DNA from: Corydoras sp. C115
Lineage: Eukaryota > Chordata > Actinopteri > Siluriformes > Callichthyidae
Direction of reading: 5' to 3'
Length of the DNA stretch: 64,000 nucleotides
NCBI GenBank assembly: GCA_019802505.1
Contig: JAFMOC010000198.1
Location: forward strand, 390,001 to 454,000
The notes under the pieces are model-generated. The model was not told the origin of the DNA. It saw nothing but the letters and a program-made list of their open reading frames with translations, and made no database searches. The stretch's first letter is position 1, and each line of letters starts with the position of its first letter. Shown piece by piece: positions 48,169-58,600 of this stretch. Both the position numbers and the translations under genes were made by a program.

Positions 48169-49694
48169 TTTTTAAATTTGAATAATTTTGACGTTTAACA
48201 ATTCAACATTTTTATGGTGAGAAGAAATATTTAAAGTTTAAGTTTATTTTTCTGAAATGGCCCAAGTGCAAAGAAAACTGAATGTTTTGATTTGTTATTT
48301 GTAAAAAAAATTTTAAAGCATAATTTTTATTTCATTTTTTTCATGTTTTTTTGTGGCATGTTTGTAGTTGTAACTTTTATCATTTTGACAAGAAATATTA
48401 CAATAATAAAGAGAGCAAAGTATTTTAAGTATTTTTACATAAAGTTTTAAAATAATATTAAAAATATTAATATTCAGAAAACATTTCCTTTTAGTGTATT
48501 TAATCAATGTTTATTCTGTTCGGCCTGTGACCTAAAGTCAGATTTGAGTTTTGGCCCCCGGTGCAACACCCCTGTAATAAGTAAAACTACAATTAAGTAC
48601 AATAAAAGAAACTACAATAAATAAAATGCAACTTTATGTAACTTGAAATACTTTGCTCTCTCTATAAAATATCTCATGTCAAAATGTTAAATGTTACAAC
48701 TACGAGCATGCCAAAAATTTTTTTTTATACAAATAACAAATCAAAACATTCAGTTTTCTTTGCTCTTAAAAGAAATAACTGAAAATTTAAATATCTATAA
48801 ATATTTCTGCTTACCATAAAAATGTTCCTTTCAAAGTTGCCCTCATGTTGAGTGTGTGTATGTGCATGTAATCCGACTTGAGTGTGTTTCCCGACCATAT
48901 AAATATTATAACATAATTTTGTATAGTATAAAAAAATTATCTTACCCATAATGCTGCAGAGTGACTCGTAATCAGAGCAGCAGCTCTCATAATATTTGCA
49001 CATTGAATCACACTGACACTGTTTGGTTGCATCGAAGCCATTTTCACATCGTTCCAAACACGACTCTGACAGAACACATCAGATCAGATCGGACATTTAT
49101 ACAATCACACACAAATACATCAACATTCAGACAACATGCCCATTTTACAAAGTAAGACACGCCCCCTTCTGGCTCCATTCTTTATTTACTCCAATCACCT
49201 TATAGATGGCTTTGTAGTTTTACAGTTACAGACTGTAGTTCCTCTGTGTTCTGTTTGTTCTCTGTTGGTCAGGAGCATCACAGAACAGTTATCATTTGGG
49301 TGATGGATTGTTTATTGTCGGTTCTGCAGTGACACTGATGTGGTGAGGGGGTGCTATTGTAGTTTCTAACCTCAGTGACACTGCTGGGATAGGAATAATG
49401 CACCCACCCAATAATCCCTGCTCTGTGGTGGTACTATTGGGTTCCTGACCATTAGAACAGAGTACACAGTATGTACTGTAGAACTACAAAGTCCATCTTT
49501 ACAGAAAGTGGAGCAGAAAGAATATTATTATTTCACTGTGGACACTGATTTTTATTATGCTGTAAATTAAATACTGATTCAGACACTAAAACATTAAACA
49601 TTAAAAATAAAGAATTCCTTAACGAAGGAGACTCACCCTCGGCAGCGTGGCACCCGAGCATCAGTGCCAGAACCAGGAGCGGCTCTGGCTTCAT
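44605..49694 (-). CDS. vtn: Vitronectin (8 exons)
   Basis: Vitronectin is a secreted plasma and matrix glycoprotein that binds integrins, PAI-1 and complement/coagulation factors. Exons (minus strand order): 49637-49694, 48946-49065, 47490-47705, 47262-47401, 46281-46437, 46051-46203, 45438-45971, 44605-44726. They join in frame to 499 residues (human 478, also 8 exons). Residues 1-19 are a signal peptide. Exon 2 is a somatomedin-B domain with all 8 Cys. Exon 3 opens with ARGDTF, so the integrin-binding RGD (61-63) directly follows the SMB domain as in mammals, then an acidic stretch (PEDDD). Hemopexin-like repeats follow (FRGQHFFELDE, DKQYWRFDNG, VYFFKGERYHQYEF), and the C-terminus has KYWLGCP. 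N-glycosylation sequons NGT and NIS are present. Exon 7 carries a Gln/Trp-rich tract (residues 329-377) where the human basic heparin-binding stretch lies. Whether this is vtna or vtnb of fish is undecided. Confidence 0.96.
45030..45360 (-). repeat. Mermaid-like SINE in vtn intron 7
   Basis: An inverted copy from (CCAT)n ATCATCTTCTGCTTTATCC to CTAGCATTAAGAGGCGAACC. Relative to vtn it is in the sense direction. Confidence 0.8.
45685..45831 (-). repeat. vtn: Coding tandem repeat (Gln/Trp tract) in vtn exon 7
   Basis: Minus-strand codons CAG-CAG-TGG and CAG-CAG-AAC-AGA-CAG-TGG recur. By count the 49 encoded residues include 27 Gln, 8 Trp and 6 Asn. The repeat keeps the vtn frame on both sides. 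Confidence 0.85.
46925..47250 (+). repeat. Mermaid-like SINE in vtn intron 4
   Basis: A near full-length copy with head GGTGGCACGGCGGCTTTGTG and tail (GGAT)n ending about 10 bases from vtn exon 4's donor, antisense to vtn. Confidence 0.8.
47985..48780. repeat. Inverted pair of hAT-like fragments with (TTA)n in vtn intron 2
   Basis: The left border has GGGTCAAACTCAAGGGCC and the right border of the first copy has GGCCCCCGGTGCAACACCCC, resembling the ends of fish hAT elements. A (TTA)n run lies at about 48062-48115. The interior block around AAAACTGAATGTTTTGATTT (about 48270) recurs inverted at about 48745, with flanking GTTGTAAC and GAGAGCAAAGTATTT matching too. Confidence 0.6.
49203..49502. 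repeat. MITE-like element, near complete, in vtn intron 1
   Basis: The left end GATGGCTTTGTAGTTTTACAG and right end CTGTAGAACTACAAAGTCCATC are inverted copies of each other. The interior has CTGTTGGTCAGGAGCATCAC and CTGCAGTGACACTGATGTGG and no ORF. Shorter relatives are at 20857, 24505, 32292 and 35705. Confidence 0.65.
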
Positions 49695-49766
49695 GTCTGC
49701 CCCCGGAGTTTACCTCTGTAACACTGACCACTGATCAGGACACCGGAGAGCTCACCCATTCCCTCT

Positions 49767-49805
49767 GTATTTACACTCTGAGGTTTAGGACATGTAATCA
49801 TTAAA
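49767..49805 (-). promoter_or_regulatory. vtn: vtn proximal promoter: TATA-like and HNF1-like sites
   Basis: On the minus strand GTAAATAC (49767-49774) is a TATA-like box about 73 bases before the vtn ATG. TTTAATGATTACA (49793-49805) matches 10 of 13 positions of the HNF1 consensus. Liver expression of vitronectin is known, which makes an HNF1 site plausible; binding is inferred. Confidence 0.4.
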
Positions 49806-50309
49806 CCCAGATAAACACTGATCTATACCCCAGCACGGCTCTGTGATGGGCCCTGTGATCGCCCGGGGGGGTGGGCGGGGTATGATCTTATGTTTACTGG
49901 TGCGGTTAATGTAAGATTCACTGGATTAAAGGATAATATTATGTGTTAATACAGATGTTTTTTTCACGGTGAGATCCACATCACGAGTCCCACGTCCCAC
50001 ACACAGACGTTTTAAAATCAATACAAATTGATAAGGTCACATGTTCCATTCACATGCATCACAGGGCGTTTGGGAGAACCAACAACACTGTGCAGACTTT
50101 TTACAGATCAGCTCGGAAGTGTACTTCAGTTTGTGACCTCATGTTTGTGAGCTCATGTTTGTGAGCTCATGGGGACCATTGAGATCCCAAAATATACAGA
50201 TTCACAGTAAAGAAATCTTACATGGTTAGTGTAATCATATTTATAGTTAGGACATGAGTAAGACTTATTAAAGAAATGGAAGTCTATATGAAGTCCTAAA
50301 AATGCGTTC
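49806..50309. other. vtn-sarm1 divergent intergenic DNA, left part
   Basis: No gene or repeat family recognised. GAGCTCATGTTTGT words repeat at about 50150-50170 and a G-run occurs near 49864. Confidence 0.4.
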
Positions 50310-50595
50310 ACCTATCAGCCATAGGGATCCAGGTTCGAATCCCAATCTGGGTGGCGTTTCCATGTTCTCCCTGTGTCCGTGTGGTTTCCCTGGGTTCTCC
50401 GGTTTCCTCCCACAGTCCAAAAACATGGATTCAAGGTAAATTGAATGCTCTGAACTGTCCAGGGTGTCCCGGGTGTCCTGGGCTCTGTCCCAGCACCCGA
50501 AACGTTCCTCCCTGGGTGGGCATGGGAAGCCACCCTCCCCCGTCCCCGTCCCCCAGACCCTAGTTGAGGATTAAGTTAAATATAATGAATGAATT
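50310..50595 (+). repeat. Mermaid-like SINE between vtn and sarm1
   Basis: Lacks the first part of the head; CCAGGTTCGAATCCCAATCT through core and 3' block to (GAAT)n. The CCCGGGTGTCC segment is locally expanded. Confidence 0.75.
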
Positions 50596-50761
50596 AACAT
50601 GAGAGACGATGAGCGACAAAATAAGACAGTGACCTAACATCAAAGTGTGTATATAAAAATCAAAATCAAATAGTAAATAATACTATTAGTAAACTAATTA
50701 ACTAATTTTAAACTAATTTTACTAAATAGTACGTATTTAAAATAGAAACGCTGCGCTCACG

Positions 50762-50997
50762 GTGTCTTTTGTTTACTATGTGCTCTTCCCCGTTTGGCCG
50801 ACAGGGGGCGGCCGCAGCCTCTGTTGCTTTGTCACTGAGCTGGATGACGTCATCGGACGCTCCTGCAGGGATGCGCAGGGATGCGTCTGTTTCTTTTTAT
50901 TGTTCAAACGATCGAATCGCAAATATCTTCAAACTATAAAAACGATTTGCAGAGAAATCCGACGCATTAACCGCCGGAGCGACGGGTTTGTTCGCAG
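50762..50997 (+). promoter_or_regulatory. sarm1: sarm1 promoter and non-coding first exon
   Basis: GC-rich DNA (GGGGGCGGCCGC near 50805) is followed by a palindromic cAMP-response element TGACGTCA at 50845-50852. A splice donor CAG|GTAACG follows position 50997. A matching acceptor (CTCTCAG) lies just before about 51205, so a 5' UTR intron of about 200 bases is likely. The transcription start is not determined. Confidence 0.55.
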
Positions 50998-51207
50998 GTA
51001 ACGAACAATTAAATAAACCTTTAAATAAACAGCGTGTGCTGATGTTGTATTAGGTTCATATGTGTTAGGATTGTCGTTTATAAGATTTACACCTTTAATT
51101 TAATCATATTTAACAATTAAACCGCTGTTTAACTAAATTTAGTTTAGTAAATTGTGTAATGCAGCGTGTTCTGCTTTTAATCAGTTTGTTTTGTTGGCTC
51201 TCAGCAG

Positions 51208-51474
51208 ATGGTTCATCTGGACCTGGAGGGTCCATTGGATTTGAATCAGGAACCATTCAGGACCCCCGCCGGCCTCCAAACCCAGTACAGTGGAGGGTGT
51301 GTCCCAGCACCGGTCCTCACACCCCTCCAAGCACCTCAGGGTTGTGTAGATGCTCCTGTCCTTCGCTGTGTGTCTCAGCGGCATCTCCAGACGCTTCCCC
51401 ATGTTCAGTTCAAACAGACTCGTGGTGCCGCGCAGGATGACCCCCGGCCCCCGGGCCGTCTCCCCGGGCCTTAA
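51208..51474 (+). other. Upstream ORF overlapping the sarm1 start
   Basis: An 88-codon ATG ORF begins at or a few bases after the start of the second sarm1 exon. It runs through the main ATG (51350) in another frame and stops at 51474. Its start has G at +4, whereas the main ATG has T at -3, so initiation here could limit Sarm1 synthesis. No domain is recognisable. Confidence 0.45.
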
Positions 51475-52850
51475 CGCCGACGTCCAGGCCGTGCTGGAGA
51501 CGTCTCTCCCGCAGCTGAGCTCCTCTGTGAGGTCCCTGCGGTCCTCCAGAGAGCGCCACGACGTGGCGGAGATGCGGCGGGGCATCGCGGAGATGTTCCA
51601 GCTGGTGGAGGAGGCCTGGGTTTTGCCGGCCGTGGGACGGCAGGTGGCTGAGGAGATCTGCAACCGCGTCCGGCTGGAGGGAGGTCTGGAGACGCTGCTG
51701 CAGCTCCTGCAAACTCCTCCGACGGAGATCACCTACGAGACGGCCAAGCTGCTGGAGCAGATTCTCATCTCTGAGAACAGGTTCCTCACACGGCTCTTTT
51801 TATGGGAACCAAAGGGTCTCCCGTTTCATTTTTAACCCCTACACCAGCAGCAAATCTGCAGTTACCACAGATTATACTCAGATTATACTCAGATTATACT
51901 TCGATTATATTCATCTTATACTCATATTATACTTAGATTATACTCATATTATACTTAGATTTTACTCAGATTATATTTAGATTATATTTAGATCATACTC
52001 AGATTATACTTAGACTATACTCAGATTATACTCCGATTATACATATATTATATTCAGATTAAATTTAGATTATACTCAGATTATACTTAGATTAAACTCA
52101 GATTATACATATATTATATTTAGATTATACTCAGATTATACTTAGATTATACTCAGATTATGCTTATATTATACTCAGATTATACATAGATTATATTTAG
52201 ATTAAACTTAGATTACACTCATATTATACTTAGATTATATTCAGATTATACTCAGATTATACATAGATTATATTTAGATTAAACTTAGATTACACTCAGA
52301 TTATACTTAGATTATGTTCAGATTATACTCAGATTATACATAGATTATACTCAGATTATACTCAGATTATACTTAGATTATACTTAGATTATTTTCAGAT
52401 TATACTCATATTATACATAGATTATACTTAGATTATACTTGGATTATACTCAGATTATACATAGATTATAGATTATACTTAGATTATACTCAGGTTATAC
52501 TCATATTATATTTATATTATACTCAGATTATACTCAGGTTCTCAGGACCTGTCCTTTAATTATAAGAATTCGTCCCGAAGCTGCTTCACATTTCCAGTCT
52601 TATTCAGAGATTAGGACCTTTCTGTTATAAAATATTCGTTTTTGCAGTTAATCCCAATTAAATCGTTATTATAAGAGCAACTGAACATCATCATGATGAC
52701 ATTCATAAGATAACTATGTATTATGCCGGGAGCCAAAACTTTAGACAACTGGGACGGAAAAAAAAAAAAAAAGTTCCACTTGCAGCACACACAGCACACT
52801 CCACTGTTACTTTGACCTTACAGAAAAAAAAGAATACAATCTTAGCAATC

Positions 52851-52899
<49 letters not shown>

Positions 52900-55584
52900 T
52901 TTATTTGTATAGCGCCTTTCCTAAAAACTCAAGGAGCTTAACAGCAAAGACATACATACAAACACAAGAAAAATACAAATAAACAGCAAGTAAAAATAAC
53001 AATAGCATGGAGTAGAATGTAAGAAAAGTAAAAAATAGAACAATCTAAATACGTACTTACCTACTTACTTATGTACTTACCTACTAAATTACATACCTTC
53101 TAACTTACCTTCCTACTTAATTACTTACCTTCTTACAGTTGAAAAAAGAAATTAACATACACTAAATAAAAAGTCACATGTGCATTTTTTCTCACTGTCT
53201 CACATGAAATCAGAATAAACTCTACCTGTTTTACATCAATTAGGATTACCCAAAATATTTCTATTTGCTAACTGCCAGAATAATGAGAGGGAGAATTTTT
53301 TAAGGCAATTTTTATTACTTTCTTCAAAGTCAAAAGTTAAAATACATTTAATTAGTATTTGGTACCGTTGCCCTGTATGATTTTTGATAGGATTGAGATC
53401 AGGGCTTTATGATGGCCACTCCAAAACATTTACTTTGTTATCCTTAAGCCACTTTGTAACCAGTTTGGCAGTATGCTTCGGGTCATTGTCCATTTGGAAG
53501 TCCCATTTGCACCCAAGCTTTAACTTCCTGGCTGATGTCTTGAGATGTTGTTTCAGTAATTCCACATAAAGTTCTTTCCTCATGATGCCATCTATTTTGT
53601 GAAGTGCACCAGTCCCTCCTGCATAAAAACACACTCCACAACATGATGCTTCTACCCTCATCTTTCACAGCTGGGATGGTGTTCTAAGGCTTGCAAGCTT
53701 CCCCCTTTTTCCTCCAAACGCAACGGTGGTCATTATGGCCAAACAGTTCAATTTTAGTTTCGTCAGACCACAGGACATGTATTCAAAAATTAAGATCTTT
53801 GACCCTGTGTGCATTTGGAGTAATGGCATCTTCCTTGTAGAGTGGCCTTTCAGCCCATATCGAATCAGTACTCATTTCACTGTGGATAATGACACTCAGC
53901 CAGCCTTTGCTTTTGTTCTTGGGTTGATGTGCACATTTCTGACCAAAGCCATGGACATTTCCATCTTGTTTGTCCTTCTGTATAATTGTATGTACAGATG
54001 AACTATGCAACTTCAGGCATCTGGAAATTCCTTTCTTAATATTCCTTTCCTAATATCTTGGCTGAATTCTTTCCCATAATATTACACAAACATGCAGTGT
54101 GTTTCGGGTGTGCCTTAAAATACATCCACAGTTTTGTCTCCCCACCACTCACAGCCCCCCCCCCAACACACACGCTTCGGCAACACTAATAGAGGATTAA
54201 TTAGAAGATGAATGAATCAACGTGTGTGTGTTACAAACAGACTAAAAGAGACAAAATAAGACAGTGATCTTACATAAAGGTATGTATATAAAAGTAAAAA
54301 AAAAAAAATTCATTTTTGACTTTAAATGAATACCAAACATTAGACCCTGTGCTCTGTTCCTGTGATTTCTGACACTTTTTTTGGGTAATAAATCATATTA
54401 CCATATTACCTGTCTGCAGTTTTCACCGGAACGATACAAAGAGAGATGAACCAACAAAGGAAGGATGTCTGCACTCTCCGAAAGTCAATGCTTAACCCAC
54501 ACAAAAACCACAAGTAAACCTTTTTTTTTTTTTTGCAGTTTTCACCCGAAGTATACAAACAAAGAGGAAGTTGGGCCTTGGTGGTCTCAGTCCGAAAGCC
54601 AAACCACTGAGAAGATAAAAATAAACATCCACACCTCCAACCTTTCAAATGTGAAAAATCCAGTTGAGACCCAAAAAGACACATTTTGCATCTGTCATGA
54701 AATTGTATTTCTATAAAGATTTAATTTCTTAAGGAAACGAAACAGATGAATTTAAAAATAAGACAGAATTAAAGGAAACTTAATGAATATAAGTTAAACA
54801 AGCTTTGTTTTTTTGTTTTTTTGCAGAGATTACGTGGCGCGCATGGGGCTCGGCGTGATTCTGAACCTGACCCGGGAGCAGGACGATGCTCAGCTGGCCC
54901 GAAGCGTCTCGGGAATCCTGGAGCACATGTTCAAGCACACGGAGGAGACGTCGGCTCAGCTCATCAGCCACGGGGCCCTGGACGCCCTGCTGTTCTGGTG
55001 CCGCGGGACGGACCCCACCGTGCTGCGCCACTGCGCCCTGGCCCTGGCCAACTGCGCCATGTACGGCGGGCACTGGTGCCAGCGGGCGATGATCGAGAAG
55101 CAGGCGGCCGAGTGGCTCTTCCCGCTGGCCTTCTCCAAAGAGGACGAGCTGATCCGCTTCCACGCCTGCCTGGCGGTGGCCGTCCTGGCAGCCAACAAGG
55201 AGGTGGAGAGCGAGGTGGTGAGGTCCGGCACACTGGAGCTGGTGGAGCCCTTCATCGCCTCGCTGGACCCGGACGAGTTTGCGCGCAGCCTGCAGGACAG
55301 CGCCGACAGCGTGCAGGGACGCACGGCCGCTGACCTCCAGCACCTGCTGCCTCTTTTGGATGGCACCCGGCTCGAGGGCAAGTGCATCGCTGCCTTCTAT
55401 CTCTGCGTAGAGAGCAGCATCAAGTCCCGGCAGTGCAACACCAAGGTGAGACAGATAGTCAGCTCATGCTCACACGCCAACTTTACACAATTGCACTTTT
55501 GTTGGTTAACTAAAATCATTGGTAAAAGTCAGCGGTAAAAGAAAAATAAACACTGTAGGATTATCTAACTGATCCTGCCTTATC

Positions 55585-55622
<38 letters not shown>

Positions 55623-58600
55623 TTTATTTTTTAATTTTAATTTTAATTTTGGGCAGCACGGTTGCTTAGTGGTTTAGCATGTTCTCCTCTCGGCGCTAGG
55701 GATTCCCGGTTCGAATCCCCATCTGAGTGGAGTTTCCATCTCCTCCCCGTGTCCATGTGGGTTTCATCCGGGTTCTCCGGTTTCCTCCCACAGTCCAAAA
55801 ACATGGATGAAGTCAATTGAATTCTCCAAATTGCCCCATATAGAGTGTGTTTGTGTGAGCGAGTGTGTGCCCAGCGATGGATTGGCGTCCTGTCCTGGGT
55901 GTATCTGCCCAGCGCCCGAAACGTTCTCCCCTGGATGGGCATGGGGAACCCCACCGCGACCCTAATAGAGGATAAAGTGGAAGATAATGGCTGGATGGAA
56001 TTTAAATTTTTTTAATATCAGGTGTTTTGAGTTGTTTCTTAAAGATGCTAAGTGACCTCACCTTAAGGACAGTGTTTTGAAGTGTTTAAATTTTCAGATT
56101 TAGAGTTTGTTAAATCGGACCCTTTGGTTTTGCAAATGTTTTTTTTTATTGTCTTAGGGCATATCCCGTCTGATTGATCCCAAATTAAAAACAGAGTGTA
56201 TAATACAGGGGTGATCAATACGTCGATCGCGCAGGGGTGTTGAGTAGATCGCGGCGGAGATTTGAAAAAAAAAAGCGCTTATCACGTGTCAGCGTTTTTT
56301 TTTTACAGCACAGTAAACGGAAGCAGTTATACACCCACACATATTTACACGATGTGATTCTTTCTAAACCACGAAGTTATTCGACCGCATGCTCACACCT
56401 TGTTACACTGATGGTATGGTACACCACACACTGCCTCTATCAGTTGAAAACTAAAAAAAGTTCATACCTTCACATTGAAAGTGTGTGGTTAAAGTTACCA
56501 TGTAAGTGTGTGTGTGAGAGTATATAAGCTTCTGCTGTCAGGTCTTTCAGGAGATAGGTGCTGTGCAGAGTCTGAAGAGAACAGTCATGTACTCGAGCAA
56601 TGGTACCATCCTCTCTCTGGCCAAACGGGCGTTGAGGACGATGGGTGAGCAGGTTCCACGGCCGATTCTCTCCTCGGTTCCCAACTGGAAGTCTGCAGAG
56701 GTCCAGCTGTGGCTGCAGCAGATTGGGTTCAGTGCTTTCTGTGATCGCTTTCAGGTTTGCTTCAGTCTATTTTAATGTTTTTAATGAACAAAATATAAAA
56801 ATCACTTTAACTACAGGGATGATAAAGGTTTAAAAACATCTGCAGTGTGATGTCATAGTTGTGTATTTTAACGTTTTCTCGCTCTGCTGCTCCATTCAAT
56901 CAGACGATCTGTAAATAAACCGTAAAGTAGTGAAGACATTCGGACATGTCTACCTTTCCGTGTTTAAAGTAGTTTTAATTCTTTACTTCTTTTACAGTTC
57001 TGATTTTGTTGTCTGATTGTACATCCAATTTAATCTGTTTCTGAAGACCTGACATGTTTGATGGTAAAATTAACTTTAAATATAACAAAATGTAGATTCA
57101 TCTGTTTTTGTTTATTATTTTTTATTAAACAACAAATACAGATAAATAGGTTAAATATATCTAACAGTAAAATCAGTGAATTTAAATTAAAACCTGAAAG
57201 CAATAAATAAGATGTACAAATAAAAAACTTCTCTTGGATGCAATGTTAAAATTAGAAATATTTAGTTTTACAGTAGGTTTTGGACATTCTGTATGGCCAA
57301 AGCTACTGAATCAACAGAACTGTGAAAAAAACACCCACGACGAGCCCTGTGTCAGTTCGATTTTAGTCTGTGGACAACGAATTAATTTTTTCCTTTTTTA
57401 ACACCTCTCACAGGGTTCTGTTATTATCGCTATTGTCGCTGTTAACGTTTAAATACATCTTTATTTGATCATCTTTACTCGAGTTGATAAAATCTATTTG
57501 TATCTGCTTTTTGCTCATCATCAGTCGGTCGGCAGATTAAAGCCACGACATTTTTATACACGACATTTCATTTTTAATTTCCTTATATTACGCGATATGA
57601 CGTTTTTCTTTCCTCTTTCTTCAGAACATTCGGCTCATGTGCTTAAAACTTCAGACAATAATAATCGTATTTAATAATTTAATAATCGTATTTAGAAATG
57701 TCGCATTTCATTCACTAGAGGACACACACTCCATTCATCTAAAAACGCTGACACTCAAATGATGATCATGTTCGCTTCATCTGTTAATCTGTGTGTCTGT
57801 AAATGCCATTTCACTTCCCGTCATCCGATTAAGATGAAACTGTTCATCGTCGGGGCGGCACGGTGGCTTAGTGGTTTAGCACGTTCTCCTCTCAGCTCTA
57901 GGGATTCCCGGTTCGAATCCCCATCTGGGTGGAGTTTCCATGTTCTCCCCGTGTCCGCGTGGGTTTCCTCCGGGTTCTCCGGTTTCCTCCCACAGTCCAA
58001 AAACATGGATGAAGTCAATTGAATTCTCCAAATTGCCCCATATAGAGTGTGTCTGTGTGAGTGAGTGTGTGCCCAGCGATAGATTGGTGCCCTGTCCTGG
58101 GTGTATCTGCCCAGCGCACGAGACGTTCTCCCCCCTGGATGGGCATGGGGAACCCCCCCGCGACCCTAATATAGGATAAAGCGGAAGATAATGAATGAAT
58201 GAATTAATTAAGTTAATTCATCGGTAATTAAAAAAAAAAAAAGATTCATGTGTTCTCATCGACGATGAACATCCATCCATCCATTATCTCCCGCTTTATC
58301 CTCTATTAGGGTCGCGGTGGGGTTCCCCATGCCCATCCAGGGGAGAACGTTTCGGGCGCTGGGCAGATAGACCCAGGACAGGGCGCCAATCCATCGCTGG
58401 GCACACACTCACTCACACAGACACACTCTATATGGGGCAATTTTTTGAGAATTCAATTGACTTGATCCATGTTTTTGGACTCTGGGAGGAAACCCATGCA
58501 GACACGGGGAGAACATGGAAACTCCACTCAGATGGGGATTCGAACTGGGAATCCCTAGTGCTGAGAGGCGAACGTGCTAAACCACTAAGCCACCGTGCCG

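Noticed and set aside
51159..51440. ORF beginning MQRVLLLISLFCWLSADG, resembling a signal peptide
   Set aside because: It crosses the inferred acceptor near 51204 and does not join the Sarm1 frame; the hydrophobic start is intronic by the splice model.
54813..55333. Long alternative-frame and antisense ORFs over sarm1 exon 2
   Set aside because: They are shadows of a GC-rich coding exon; only the reading with EWLFPLAFSKEDELIR matches the ARM domain.
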